DNA of 64,000 bases from Armatimonadetes bacterium DC (lineage in GTDB: Bacteria; Armatimonadota; Fimbriimonadia; Fimbriimonadales; GBS-DC). Position numbers and translations under genes: made by a program. Below are positions 25,567 through 34,049 of the stretch, in pieces (within the stretch, counting starts at the first letter, position 1; every line of letters begins with the position of its first letter). The stretch is from the NCBI GenBank assembly GCA_001442985.1, contig LDYB01000009.1, positions 22,356-86,355 of the forward strand, read 5' to 3'. The notes under the pieces were generated by a model. It ran no database searches, was not told the DNA's origin, and worked only from the letters and a program-made list of their open reading frames with translations.

Positions 25567-26415
25567 TTACTTAAAGCGAATGGACACAATCGGAATGTAG
25601 CGTTGCGCATTAGGGGAATGGGCGATTCCAGAGCGTGCGCGTTGCTCACGGCGAAGCTGTTCGTAGAACTGCTGCGACCACTCGGCGAGCGTGGGGCGCG
25701 GCGTTTCGTTCTGAGACCGGGGCGCACCGGGTTTTCCATCCGTATGACCCGACGAAGCGGGAAGAGGCTCATAGGGTGTATCGGCGACTTCGGTGACAAT
25801 CGGACTCGGTGGCGTGGGCTGAGAAACGCTCACCATCCCAGCCTGTGGGGGCACAGGGTCAGGCAGGTGGGGCTCCACCGGGCTGAGGCGTGTGGTGCCC
25901 ACCCAGCGTGGGGTGTTCGGGCTGACCCGAAAGCTGGGCGAGGTTTTGACCGAGATAATCACCTGCGGAACAGCGGCGCCTTCCTCCACAGGAGGCGGGG
26001 GGGTGGGGGGCTGAGGTAAAACGGTCGCCTGCGGCGTCGTTGGCGCAGGCGCCGCTGCCTGATAGGAGGTGTTTGAGATGAGCGACTCTGTAGTTGGGGT
26101 AAGGCTCAGCCACGCCAGCAGTAACCCCAAGCCCAGCACAGGCGCCAGTTGCCAGCCTCTGGGAAGCCAGACCAGGGGGCGCGGGCGACGGCGCGTCGTG
26201 CAGTCCAGAATGCGGGCGCGTAAATCGGGCGGGGGCGACACGGTTGGCAAACGGCGCACCGCCATCCCCACCGCTTTCCATAAACTCACGGTGGCACGGC
26301 ACCCCTCGCACCGCGCTATATGTGCCTCCACGGCGTTCTCTTCAAAAGGGTTCAGCAACCCGTCTACATAGAGACTTAACCGCTCTTCCCATTCTGGACA
26401 TGCCATCGGTTTCAT
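25567..26415 (-). CDS. Zinc-finger (zf-HC2) anti-sigma-like membrane protein
   Basis: The product has 282 residues. An N-terminal zinc-finger domain has Cys in 'MACPEW' and 'HIARCEGC' (C...HxxxCxxC), a layout used by anti-sigma factors of the ECF type. One transmembrane helix ('APVLGLGLLLAWLSL') follows near residue 95, then a Pro-rich external region. No sigma-factor gene lies alongside; its upstream neighbour is rbfA and its downstream neighbour the giant barrel gene, 34 nt away. It may control an ECF factor elsewhere. ATG 26415 was chosen over an earlier in-frame codon because GGAGG lies 7 nt upstream. Confidence 0.75.
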   Translation of the reverse strand: MKPMACPEWEERLSLYVDGLLNPFEENAVEAHIARCEGCRATVSLWKAVGMAVRRLPTVSPPPDLRARILDCTTRRRPRPLVWLPRGWQLAPVLGLGLLLAWLSLTPTTESLISNTSYQAAAPAPTTPQATVLPQPPTPPPPVEEGAAVPQVIISVKTSPSFRVSPNTPRWVGTTRLSPVEPHLPDPVPPQAGMVSVSQPTPPSPIVTEVADTPYEPLPASSGHTDGKPGAPRSQNETPRPTLAEWSQQFYEQLRREQRARSGIAHSPNAQRYIPIVSIRFK

Positions 26416-26468
26416 CAACGCGCCTCCGAATTCTTTAGACGCGATGCCCCCGCGCATGTCCCGCCCAT

Positions 26469-26801
26469 TTAGCCATCTTTGAGCAGGCGTGCAATCCGGT
26501 CGGCTTGGCGCAGCGAGGGGTCATCCACAAACTGCAAGCGGGGAATGCGCTTCAGGTGCAGGCGCTTACCCAGCAATCCTTTGATGTAGCCTGCGGAGCG
26601 TTGCAGGCTCTCGATGGTCTGCTGGCGTCGCGCCTCGTCGCCCAGCACGCTCACATACACGGTCGCCTGCGAAAGGTCGCGCGCAATCTTAACCCCTGTT
26701 ACGGTCGCTAAGCCCAGGTCGCTACCCGATAAATCCTTCAAAAGCACCTGACTGATCTCCTCAGTGAGGAGCGATTCCAATCGTTCCATGCGTCCGCCCA
26801 T
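26469..26801 (-). CDS. rbfA: Ribosome-binding factor A
   Basis: This 110-residue KH-like protein binds 30S precursors and helps 16S rRNA maturation. Diagnostic segments are 'MERLESLLTEEISQVLLKDL', 'VTGVKIARDLSQATVYVSVL', 'SAGYIKGLLGKRLHLKRIP' and 'DPSLRQADRI'. AGGAGG lies 6 nt before ATG 26801. It follows the DUF503 gene by 10 nt; the usual nusA-infB-ylxP-rbfA order therefore survives only in its last two genes here. Confidence 0.92.
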   Translation of the reverse strand: MGGRMERLESLLTEEISQVLLKDLSGSDLGLATVTGVKIARDLSQATVYVSVLGDEARRQQTIESLQRSAGYIKGLLGKRLHLKRIPRLQFVDDPSLRQADRIARLLKDG

Positions 26802-26811
26802 TGGCGTCCTC

Positions 26812-27099
26812 CTATAGCACTTCGAGTGTGGTCTCCAATAGCACTATACGCCCTTCGGACTGCAATCGTTCCAGCACGGTGTCCAGCACCTGGTTCACGA
26901 AGTCGGTGCGGTTGCCCACGCACGCGATTGCCAGGCACGCGCGCTGGTGCAGGTCATGATGATCGACCTCTGCCACGGAGAGATTAAAATCGTTCCGCAG
27001 GCGAGCGGTCAAACTCTGCACGACCTGTCGCTTCTCTTTGAGAGAGCGACACCCTCCGATATAGAGTTCGACGGTTAACAGCCCGATGCGTGCTGGCAT
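26812..27099 (-). CDS. DUF503 / YlxP-like protein
   Basis: This 95-residue small alpha-beta protein is usually found beside rbfA and infB and is thought to have a role in ribosome biogenesis; the exact function is unproven. 'VELYIGGCRSLKEKRQVVQSL' is split here only by its length and is the family opening, with 'AEVDHHDLHQRACLAIACVG' further in. On the minus strand a TATAAT (27107-27112) lies 7 nt before the ATG, and GGAGG overlaps the upstream side of that box. A leaderless start is predicted, so that GGAGG is unlikely to be in the mRNA. Confidence 0.85.
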   Translation of the reverse strand: MPARIGLLTVELYIGGCRSLKEKRQVVQSLTARLRNDFNLSVAEVDHHDLHQRACLAIACVGNRTDFVNQVLDTVLERLQSEGRIVLLETTLEVL

Positions 27100-27106
27100 T
27101 TTCGAG

Positions 27107-27112
27107 ATTATA
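27107..27112 (-). promoter_or_regulatory. -10 box of the DUF503-rbfA operon
   Basis: TATAAT 7 nt before ATG 27099 on the minus strand. Transcription would start at or next to the start codon. Confidence 0.55.
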
Positions 27113-27162
27113 CCTCCTGGAGGCTGTTTAGGAAGTGCGTGTTTGAATCCAAACGGGTGAAC

Positions 27163-27441
27163 CTGCTCTGTTGCAAAGATACCTTCTGGAACCCACGATG
27201 CCCCCGAAAGAGCGACGGCTAAAGCCGTTCCTAATAAACAAAGCCAGCCTCCGCTGGCTATAGCCCCCTGTTTACGGGGGGTTGGGGGGCTGAGCCGACG
27301 CAGGTCGGCTTCGTTTCATAGGAACGGCTTTAGCCGTCAGGGCACAGGTTCCAGGACGGCACGCCTGTCAAAAAGCCACCCCCCTGAGACCTGAAGGAAG
27401 GGTCTCGGAACGCTCACGCCCCTATCCTTGCAACAGAGCAG
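27163..27441. mobile_element. MITE-like palindromic element with IS6-like ends and cloverleaf core
   Basis: Between the DUF503 and prepilin genes (27100-27555 holds no gene) lies a 279-bp element. Its ends, 27163-27176 and 27428-27441, are a perfect 14-bp inverted repeat beginning CTGCTCTGTTGCAA, extending to 19 bp with one mismatch. IS6-family termini contain CTGTTGCAAA. Nested inside are CTGGAACC/GGTTCCAG (27186-27193, 27347-27354) and a perfect 20-bp inverted pair (27214-27233, 27319-27338). The core holds hairpins AGCCAGC/GCTGGCT (27242-27259), a C5/G5 hairpin and AGCCGAC/GTCGGCT (27293-27310). No obvious target duplication and no transposase are present. Confidence 0.6.
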
Positions 27442-27555
27442 CTTCAGCCGTCTGGCGTCAATGCGGTGCAATGCTGTTGCTTGCTCGTTTTCCCAGGCAC
27501 CGTCTTAACCGCTTCTTAACTTGAACACGGTTTAATTTAGGAAGAGGTGATCTCC

Positions 27556-28452
27556 ATGCGCACGAAAGGCTTTACGCTGATTGAGCTGCTGGTTGTGATC
27601 GCGATTATCGCCATTCTGGCGGCGATTCTGTTCCCGGTGTTCGCTCAAGCACGGGAGAAAGCGCGCCAGACGGGCTGTCTGAGCAATGTCAAGCAGATAG
27701 GTCTGGGCGTCCAGATGTATGCTCAGGACTACGACGAGTATGTGCCGCGCAACGCCTATGCCGACCCGCCCCGCGTGCTGGAGGGCAACCACTTTGTGGA
27801 CTGCTCCTCGCCCCGCTGGATGGATGTGCTCTACCCCTACATCAAGAATGGCGATGTCTTCAACTGCCCCAGCGACCCGTTCTCGGCGATTTCGGGCACG
27901 CTCCCGCACGAGGGCAACCGCACCCACACCCTGATGCCCAACAAGCGCTATGTGTATCAGCCCTACTCGCCCGATGGACGCAATGTGTATCGCGAGGCGG
28001 ATTGTGGCGACCCGATGGGCACCACCAATGTGGGGCGCCGTTTCGGCAGCTACGCGATTAACAACATGTATTATGCAGGCTGCGGCATTCAGACCTCGCT
28101 CTCAACCTGCACGCCTCCCAACAATAAGCCGCTCGCAATTGTTGCCGAACCCGCCGACACCGTGCTGATTGCCGAAGTGCAGGGCTACGGACAGAGCGCA
28201 GACTTCTATCGGGCAAACCTGAGCGATCCGCAGCCCACCCGCGCAATAGAAACCTTCCCGTTCCCCGCGCTGCTGAACCGACGCAACAACGGCGCGATCC
28301 TCGGACGCCACATGAAGCTCAGCAATGTCGTGTGGATGGACGGGCATGCGAAGGCAGTCTCGCTGAACTATCTGGCGGAGGTCAACCCGCAGGTCTGTGG
28401 CACCACCTGCGTGATGTTCCGCTTCACCGTTGACGACGACCGCCCCCGCTAA
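27556..28452 (+). CDS. DUF1559-type prepilin-like protein with H-X9-DG motif
   Basis: The product has 298 residues. The N-terminal prepilin signal '[20 protein letters not shown]' gives a type IV pilin-like N-helix, followed by the '[16 protein letters not shown]' stretch frequent in Armatimonadota. The C terminus has '[16 protein letters not shown]', where His is followed by nine residues and then Asp-Gly, the H-X9-DG processing-associated motif. It probably assembles as a pseudopilin or surface component. ATG 27556 has GAGG about 8 nt upstream, preferred over GTG 27547. A strong terminator follows, so it is a single-gene unit. Confidence 0.88.
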   Translation: MRTKGFTLIELLVVIAIIAILAAILFPVFAQAREKARQTGCLSNVKQIGLGVQMYAQDYDEYVPRNAYADPPRVLEGNHFVDCSSPRWMDVLYPYIKNGDVFNCPSDPFSAISGTLPHEGNRTHTLMPNKRYVYQPYSPDGRNVYREADCGDPMGTTNVGRRFGSYAINNMYYAGCGIQTSLSTCTPPNNKPLAIVAEPADTVLIAEVQGYGQSADFYRANLSDPQPTRAIETFPFPALLNRRNNGAILGRHMKLSNVVWMDGHAKAVSLNYLAEVNPQVCGTTCVMFRFTVDDDRPR

Positions 28453-28472
28453 TCCCCTGTTTTGAAAGAACC

Positions 28473-28507
28473 CCGAGCCTCCCCTTCTGCTGGGGAGGCT
28501 CGGTTTT
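28473..28507 (+). terminator. Intrinsic terminator after the prepilin gene
   Basis: A 12-bp perfect stem CCGAGCCTCCCC (28473-28484) / GGGGAGGCTCGG (28492-28503) with a 7-nt loop, followed by TTTTAT. Confidence 0.9.
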
Positions 28508-28517
28508 ATCCAGACTC

Positions 28518-28543
28518 TAAAAACGCCCTCAGCACGCCGATAA
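28518..28543 (+). promoter_or_regulatory. Sigma-28 (FliA/SigD-type) promoter of flgF
   Basis: TAAA (28518-28521), a 14-nt spacer and GCCGATAA (28536-28543) match the TAAA-N14-16-GCCGATA consensus of flagellar sigma-28. ATG 28553 is 9 nt downstream of this box. Confidence 0.75.
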
Positions 28544-28552
28544 TCCCCCGTG

Positions 28553-29278
28553 ATGTTACGAGGTCTCTATATCGCCAGCGAGGGGATGATTGCCCGCCAG
28601 AAGGCGCAGGATGTGCTGGCTTCCAACTTAGCCAATCTCAACACGACGGGGTTCAAGGCGGATCGCCCTGTGTTCGCCAGCGTGTACGAGCGCGCTCTCT
28701 ACCGGGTGCAGGGCAACAGCGCCGCCCCCATCGGCACGCTCTCGGCAGGCACTTTGCTGGAATCGACCTATACCGACCTGCAGGCAGGCGCTTTGCAACA
28801 CACCCGCAACCCGCTGGACCTGGCAATTGAAGGCGAAGGCTTTTTCGCGGTGCAGACCCCGCGCGGCGTGCGCTACACCCGCAACGGGGCGTTCCAGCTG
28901 AACGCCGAGGGGGTGCTGGTGAGCCGCGAGGGCTATCCCGTGCTGTCTGAAAGAGGTGAGCCCATTCGCGTCCCGCGCGGCGCGAACCTCACCATCGGCG
29001 AAGATGCGGTGGTGCGCATCAACGAGACGCCTGCCGCCAGACTTCAAATCGTAGGGGGCAACCTCACCAAAGACGCCGATGGGCTGTTTGCTGGCAACAC
29101 GACGCCCCTCGCCAAGCCACGCCTTGTGGTGGGCGCACTGGAAGCCTCGAATGTCAACCTCATCCGCGAGATGGTCAGCATGATTGAAATCATCCGCGCC
29201 TACGAGAGCCACCAGAAGGTGATTCAGGCGCACGATGAAACGCTCAATCGTGCGATTAACGAGTTGCCAAAAATCTAA
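28553..29278 (+). CDS. flgF: Flagellar basal-body rod protein FlgF
   Basis: This 241-residue proximal-rod protein has the N-terminal family motif 'ASNLANLNTTGFKADR', '[16 protein letters not shown]' in the middle and the C-terminal 'LEASNVNLIREMVSMIEIIR' coiled-coil segment. The start is ATG 28553; a GTG three bases earlier is also in frame. It is the first gene after a sigma-28 promoter and is 15 nt upstream of flgG. The shorter length and sequence order (FlgF before FlgG) distinguish it from its paralogue. Confidence 0.9.
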   Translation: MLRGLYIASEGMIARQKAQDVLASNLANLNTTGFKADRPVFASVYERALYRVQGNSAAPIGTLSAGTLLESTYTDLQAGALQHTRNPLDLAIEGEGFFAVQTPRGVRYTRNGAFQLNAEGVLVSREGYPVLSERGEPIRVPRGANLTIGEDAVVRINETPAARLQIVGGNLTKDADGLFAGNTTPLAKPRLVVGALEASNVNLIREMVSMIEIIRAYESHQKVIQAHDETLNRAINELPKI

Positions 29279-29293
29279 CAAGGGGGTTATCTC

Positions 29294-30082
29294 ATGATTC
29301 GCGCACTCCATACCGCCGCAACGGGAATGGAAGCTCAACAGTTTAACATCGATGTGATATCGAACAACCTGGCGAATGTGAACACGAACGGTTTTAAGAC
29401 CGTGCGCGCCGATTTTGAGGACCTGCTCTATCAGACTCTGCGTCCTGCAGGCGCCAGTGTGGCAGGCGGCGCGCAGGTTCCCAGTGGATTACAGGTAGGA
29501 TTGGGCGCCCGCCCCGCCGCGACCTACGGCATCTTCAGCACGGGCGCCATTCAGGTAACGGGCAACCCGCTGGATTTAGCCATCGAGGGCGACGGATTCT
29601 TCAAGGTGCTGCTGCCCGACGGCACAGTCGCTTACACACGCGATGGGGGCTTCAAGCTGGACAGTCAGGGGCGGCTGGTTACCTCGATGGGCTATCCGCT
29701 GGAGCCTGAGATTATCCTGCCGCCCGATGTGGAGCAGGTGCTGATTGGGCGCGATGGCACGATTTCCGTGCGCCGCGGCGGTCAGGACGGCGTGGAGCAG
29801 ATCGGTCAGATTACTTTAGTGCGCTTCATCAACCCGGCGGGGCTGAACCGTATCGGGATGAACCTCTACCGCATGACGCCCGCCGCAGGCGAGCCGATTG
29901 AGGGCACGCCGGGCACCAACGGGCTGGGCGAGATTGCCGGGGGCAGCCTCGAAGCCTCGAATGTGCAGATTGTGGACGAGATGGTGCGCCTGATTATGGC
30001 GCAACGCGCTTATGAGGTGAACTCCCGCGCCATTCAGACGGCAGACGAGATGCTCTCGGTCGCCAAGGACCTGAAGCGGTAA
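29294..30082 (+). CDS. flgG: Flagellar distal rod protein FlgG
   Basis: This 262-residue rod protein of canonical length has '[20 protein letters not shown]' at the start, then '[19 protein letters not shown]', '[16 protein letters not shown]' and the C-terminal '[20 protein letters not shown]'. It is transcribed with flgF and ends directly against the convergent fliT-like stop codon. AGGGGG-like bases precede the ATG at 29294. Confidence 0.93.
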   Translation: MIRALHTAATGMEAQQFNIDVISNNLANVNTNGFKTVRADFEDLLYQTLRPAGASVAGGAQVPSGLQVGLGARPAATYGIFSTGAIQVTGNPLDLAIEGDGFFKVLLPDGTVAYTRDGGFKLDSQGRLVTSMGYPLEPEIILPPDVEQVLIGRDGTISVRRGGQDGVEQIGQITLVRFINPAGLNRIGMNLYRMTPAAGEPIEGTPGTNGLGEIAGGSLEASNVQIVDEMVRLIMAQRAYEVNSRAIQTADEMLSVAKDLKR

Positions 30083-30421
30083 TCAGCCTTCCGCCTCAAA
30101 GCGCGGGGTGTAATCGGTTGGGGGTGCGTCGTAGTGGTCGCACCCCTTTTGCTGCTGGGTCTCGCGTTCCAGTTCCAGCAGCAGGGCGCGCTGTTTCTGG
30201 CGCAGGGTTTCCTGACAGCGTGCGTCCGCCTCCATCGCGCGGCGCAAGAGGGGCAGCCAGCGCGGGTCGGGGTCTAACCGTTCCAGCGTGGCAAGCACCT
30301 CCTCGCGCCGCTGGAGCAGACCGTTCACAGCCTCCCAATCCTCGTCTTCGATTGCCTGCTCGGTGCAGAGCGTCAGCATCCAGAAATCGTGCAGTAAATC
30401 CTCTACGATATTTCTACCCAC
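30083..30421 (-). CDS. FliT-like flagellar chaperone
   Basis: This 112-residue all-helical small protein has 'EDEDWEAVNGLLQRREEVLA' and 'RRAMEADARCQETLRQ', a pattern like FliT, which binds the filament cap protein FliD and aids its export. The GTG start lies within the end of fliS (8-nt overlap), and the order fliD-fliS-fliT is the usual one, which supports the assignment more than sequence does. It is convergent with flgG. Confidence 0.65.
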   Translation of the reverse strand: MGRNIVEDLLHDFWMLTLCTEQAIEDEDWEAVNGLLQRREEVLATLERLDPDPRWLPLLRRAMEADARCQETLRQKQRALLLELERETQQQKGCDHYDAPPTDYTPRFEAEG

Positions 30422-30836
30422 GCAAACTCACCTTCCCTGGCGCAATTGGGGTTGCAGGCACGGCTTCGCCCTGCGAAGCAATCGTGTCCCACGCTTCACG
30501 CAGTTCCGAAAGCAGGTTCACCACATGCTGGGCGCGTTCTACACTGTCCTGAAGGTTCGCCTCCACCAGCTGGTTATACATGTAGGTGTAGAGGCGAAAG
30601 AGGTTCTCGGCGATTTCCCCGCCTTTGTCGAAGTCCAGGCTGCTGATCAGTTCGGCGAGGATTTTCTGGGCGCGTTGCAGGTAGTAGTTCTGCTGCTCGT
30701 ACTGGCGGTTCTGCATTGCATCGATCGCGTTGTTGATGAAGCGAATCGCACCGTCGTAGAGCATCACAATCAGGCGTGCGGGGGAAGCCGTCTCCACCGC
30801 CGTTTCCAGATATCGGTCGTATCCGTTCGTATACAT
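30414..30836 (-). CDS. fliS: Flagellar export chaperone FliS
   Basis: FliS binds the flagellin C terminus in the cytoplasm to stop premature polymerisation. The 140-residue helical protein has the opening 'YDRYLETAVETASPARLIVM', then 'LYDGAIRFINNAIDAM', 'LISSLDFDKGGEIAENLFRL' and 'YTYMYNQLVEANLQ'. It follows fliD by 27 nt and precedes the fliT-like gene. The flagellin gene itself is not in the window. Confidence 0.92.
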   Translation of the reverse strand: MYTNGYDRYLETAVETASPARLIVMLYDGAIRFINNAIDAMQNRQYEQQNYYLQRAQKILAELISSLDFDKGGEIAENLFRLYTYMYNQLVEANLQDSVERAQHVVNLLSELREAWDTIASQGEAVPATPIAPGKVSLRG

Positions 30837-30863
30837 AGGGTCTACTCCTTGCTGAGCGTGTTG

Positions 30864-33152
30864 TTAGCGTGCGAAGAGGCTCATGGCGCCCATCCCGCCC
30901 ATCATCGCCGCGAGACGGGCGCTCTGCGATTGCATCTGGCTGATGGAGCGTTCCAGCCGTGCGAACTGCTCACGCAGCATGAGCTGCTTGCGCGAAACCT
31001 CCTCGCGGATGCGCTGCATCTGGTCGTCGATGGCTTTAATCTGGTCCTGGAGCGTGTCTCTGGCGTACTTGAGGTCGCCGCTCACGATATCCGTAACCTG
31101 TCGTGTGTAGAGCCGCACGAGGTCGGCAACACCGCGCGTGAAGTGAACCACGCCGTAGGTGCCGGGCGTGGTGGCAGTAACACGAATCTGCAGTCCATCG
31201 GTGTTCGGGTTGCCGGAGTTGCCCGTGAGGAACTGCCCGCGTCCTGTGGCAGGCTCGCCGTTAATCGTGCCCGCCACATCCTGCCCGTTAGCGTCGATGC
31301 CGTCGGTGCCGATCCCGGAGTTGTCGGGTCCCGCGGCGAGATTAGACACGACGCGGAAACTGCCTGCGGAACCGTAGTTTCGTGCCTCTATGACCAGACG
31401 CCCGCTCGAATCTTTGCTGGCGACCACGAGGTTTTTCAGTCGGGAGTCGCTATTGATTCGGGCAATCGTGTCGTCAATCGTGGTGCCGGGGTCTAAAGTG
31501 ATGGAGTAGGTTTCGTTCCCGAACAGGCTGCCGCTGAAGGTGAGGGTTTCGGAGGTGGTACGCGCGGCGGTCTGCGCTGTGCCTGCTACCGCCTTCGCTT
31601 TGGTGGCGACCTGCGTGATGACCACCTCATATCCCCCTGTTGGCGAAGGGCGCGTCGCATCCGTTGCCGACACGAAACTGATGTTCGGGTCCGTGGTGGT
31701 TCCCTGCGCCGTAAAGAGGCGAATCACGCCGTTGAGGTCTTCGCCCAGTTTCTGGAGCAGGGTGCTTTCGTTGAGCGTTAGCTTGCCGTCCTCGCCCAGC
31801 ATTACGCCCACCTGAGCCAGCACGCGCAGGCTCCCCTCCAGCCCCGGCACAGGGTTCATAATGCGTTGCAGAATCGAATCGCGCACGAGGCTGACGGTGG
31901 TGTCGCCGAACAGCACGCCCGTCTGCAGGGTCTCCTTGTTGAAAGAGGCGTTCTGCTTAATGAAGTCCACCAGCGCATTATAGGCATCGATGAAGCCCTG
32001 CACATTCTTTTTGACCGCCTCTGCATCGCGCGTGAGCGTGATGGTGGCGGTTTTGGGGTTGGTGGCGTCCGCGCTCAAAAGCGTGAAAGTGACGCCGGGA
32101 ATCGCATCGCTCACCTGATTCTTACTGCGTCGGAAAGTGAAGCCGTCGATAGTGAACTCGGCGTCCTGTGCCTGAACCAGTTCGTTCTGATAGCGATTCT
32201 GGAGCACACCGAGTTGTTTGAGCAGGTTATCAGGGTCTTCGAATTCCGGGAGTCGGCTGCCGCCGTCAATTTTGAGGCGATAGTAGGTCGTGCCGTTCTC
32301 CGTCTCGGTCTCCACGGTGGCAGTAACGCCTGCTCCCGAACCGTTGATTTTGCTGGCGATTCGTTCGAGGCTATCGGTTCCGAAGTCGATGGCGATGTCG
32401 ACGCCGTTAATCCGAATCGTGCCAGAGGGGGGACTGCTGATGCCGAGCTGGGAGCCGATGGACTCGGTAGCGCTTCGGAATCGGCTGGAGAGCGCGGCGT
32501 TGGCTTGCTGATTGCGAATGAATTCCTCGTAGGTCACCAGTTTGAGGGTGGGCGTCAGCACCAGATTGCCTCCAATCTCGGCGAGCTGAATCTGGCTGTT
32601 TTTGCCAGTTTCGTTCGCGGTGAGCGTGAGGTAATACTGGTCGCCGTCCGCGCGGATGATCGAGGCGGTTACGCCCGCGTTGGCGCTGTTGATTTTGCTG
32701 GCGACGGAGCGCAGGGTGTCGTTCGCGTTGACTTCAATCACCTTGCCGTTGAGCAGGAAACGCCCGCTGACGCCCAGCTCGGCGGTGTCGGAGCTGTGGG
32801 CGCCGCTCACAATCTTGTGTGCTTGCGCCAATCGGCTGACCCGAATCTCGTAGGTGCCGGGCAGCGCCTCCGCCGACGGATTGACCGTAACGACATTCGT
32901 GTCGCTGGAAGTGCCCTTCAGAATGTTGAACGCGCTGGGTGTGGACAGGGCACCTGCCGCGGTTTGCAGGTTGCGCACCAGCCCCTGAAACTGGTCAAAG
33001 GCGCTCATGCGCGCGTTCAACTGCGATTTGCGCACCATCAACTGCTGGAGCGGGCGCGACTGCAGCTCCACAAGCCGCTGGATAATCGACTCGGTGTCGA
33101 TCCCCGTGGCTAAGCCCGCAAAGTTAATCCCCGAAATGCTCCCTCCAATCAC
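30864..33152 (-). CDS. fliD: Flagellar filament cap protein FliD, enlarged
   Basis: FliD caps the growing filament and helps flagellin fold. The N-terminal 'FAGLATGIDTESIIQRLVEL' and 'QLMVRKSQLNARMSAFDQF' and the C-terminal coiled coil ('QDQIKAIDDQMQRIREEVSR') are diagnostic. The protein has 762 residues, much longer than the roughly 450-500 of many FliD proteins. The extra length is in the middle domains, with repeated segments such as 'SKINSANAGVTASIIRADGD' and 'SKINGSGAGVTATVETETEN'. GTG start at 33152 with GGAGG about 9 nt upstream. TCCGATAA (minus strand, 33221-33228) is a possible sigma-28 -10. Confidence 0.9.
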   Translation of the reverse strand: MIGGSISGINFAGLATGIDTESIIQRLVELQSRPLQQLMVRKSQLNARMSAFDQFQGLVRNLQTAAGALSTPSAFNILKGTSSDTNVVTVNPSAEALPGTYEIRVSRLAQAHKIVSGAHSSDTAELGVSGRFLLNGKVIEVNANDTLRSVASKINSANAGVTASIIRADGDQYYLTLTANETGKNSQIQLAEIGGNLVLTPTLKLVTYEEFIRNQQANAALSSRFRSATESIGSQLGISSPPSGTIRINGVDIAIDFGTDSLERIASKINGSGAGVTATVETETENGTTYYRLKIDGGSRLPEFEDPDNLLKQLGVLQNRYQNELVQAQDAEFTIDGFTFRRSKNQVSDAIPGVTFTLLSADATNPKTATITLTRDAEAVKKNVQGFIDAYNALVDFIKQNASFNKETLQTGVLFGDTTVSLVRDSILQRIMNPVPGLEGSLRVLAQVGVMLGEDGKLTLNESTLLQKLGEDLNGVIRLFTAQGTTTDPNISFVSATDATRPSPTGGYEVVITQVATKAKAVAGTAQTAARTTSETLTFSGSLFGNETYSITLDPGTTIDDTIARINSDSRLKNLVVASKDSSGRLVIEARNYGSAGSFRVVSNLAAGPDNSGIGTDGIDANGQDVAGTINGEPATGRGQFLTGNSGNPNTDGLQIRVTATTPGTYGVVHFTRGVADLVRLYTRQVTDIVSGDLKYARDTLQDQIKAIDDQMQRIREEVSRKQLMLREQFARLERSISQMQSQSARLAAMMGGMGAMSLFAR

Positions 33153-33251
33153 TCTGGCTCACCTCCTGGCGTCCTTCCCTCTCAGGCGCGTCCATGCCAC
33201 CTACTCTGAGTCAGAGGGGATTATCGGAAGCCTGGGCTGGGAACTGGACTC

Positions 33252-33278
33252 TCAAGAATACGGGTTTTCTGCCGATAA
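33252..33278 (+). promoter_or_regulatory. Sigma-28-like promoter of the flgA operon
   Basis: TCAA (33252-33255), a 15-nt spacer and GCCGATAA (33271-33278). ATG 33288 follows 9 nt later. The -10 is the same as for flgF and the -35 is weaker. Confidence 0.65.
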
Positions 33279-33287
33279 TCAGGCGTG

Positions 33288-34049
33288 ATGAGAGCCGTAC
33301 TGGTTTTGAGCGTGCTTGGGATGGCGCTGGTACGGCTTACGGATGAGCCTCTGAGGATACGGATTGCCCCATCGGTTTCGGTGTCGTCGGCGCGGTTTTG
33401 TCTGGCGGAGATTGCCGAACTGGCTGGCGGCGACGAAGCGTTGCGTCGGGCACTCGGCGCGATGGAGCTGGGCGCTTCGCCGCTGCCAGGGCAGAAGCGC
33501 ACCTTCACGCGCCAGCAGCTCCTCACGCGCCTGCGCCAGCATGGTTATGACCCCACGCAATTCACCATCGAAATGCCCGACACGATTCAGATTACGCGCG
33601 TGGCGCAGGCGGTGGGCGCAAGCGCTGTTGAGCAGTTCGCCCGCGCCGAAATTCAGAAGCGCACGGGGGTTGACATCAGCCGCTGGCGTCTGGAGAACCC
33701 CCCTGCTGAAATCGCTTTGCCCGAAGGCGCGCTCACTTTCGTGGTGGAGGGCACGCCGCGCGTCAGCGAAAGGAGCGCGCGGATAGAGATTGCGGTGCAG
33801 GTCAACAACGAGACCCGCGCCCGCTACAGCCTGCGTTTTCAGGCGCCCACCAGCACGCGCACGCCCCTTGTTCGCGCGGGTGAGACGGTGCAGGTCGTGG
33901 TGCAGTCAGGCGGGGTGGTGATAGAGGTTTCAGGCGTGGCACGGGCGGCGGGCGCGGAGGGTGAGGTCATCCCGGTTTATGTTCCCGAAACGCAAAAAAC
34001 GGTTCGCGCCCGCGTTGCCGAAAAAGGGCGTGTGGAGGTGGTGCTATGA
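33288..34049 (+). CDS. flgA: Flagellar P-ring assembly chaperone FlgA
   Basis: FlgA is the periplasmic chaperone for FlgI polymerisation. The 253-residue product has an N-terminal signal, a middle domain and a C-terminal SAF-like region ('TPLVRAGETVQVVVQSGGVV', 'VARAAGAEGEVIPVYVPETQ'). It begins the flgA-flgH-flgI-flgJ-flgN-flgK-flgL-fliW-csrA run and overlaps flgH by ATGA. ATG 33288 is preceded directly by the sigma-28-like box; a GTG three bases upstream is also in frame. Confidence 0.85.
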   Translation: MRAVLVLSVLGMALVRLTDEPLRIRIAPSVSVSSARFCLAEIAELAGGDEALRRALGAMELGASPLPGQKRTFTRQQLLTRLRQHGYDPTQFTIEMPDTIQITRVAQAVGASAVEQFARAEIQKRTGVDISRWRLENPPAEIALPEGALTFVVEGTPRVSERSARIEIAVQVNNETRARYSLRFQAPTSTRTPLVRAGETVQVVVQSGGVVIEVSGVARAAGAEGEVIPVYVPETQKTVRARVAEKGRVEVVL

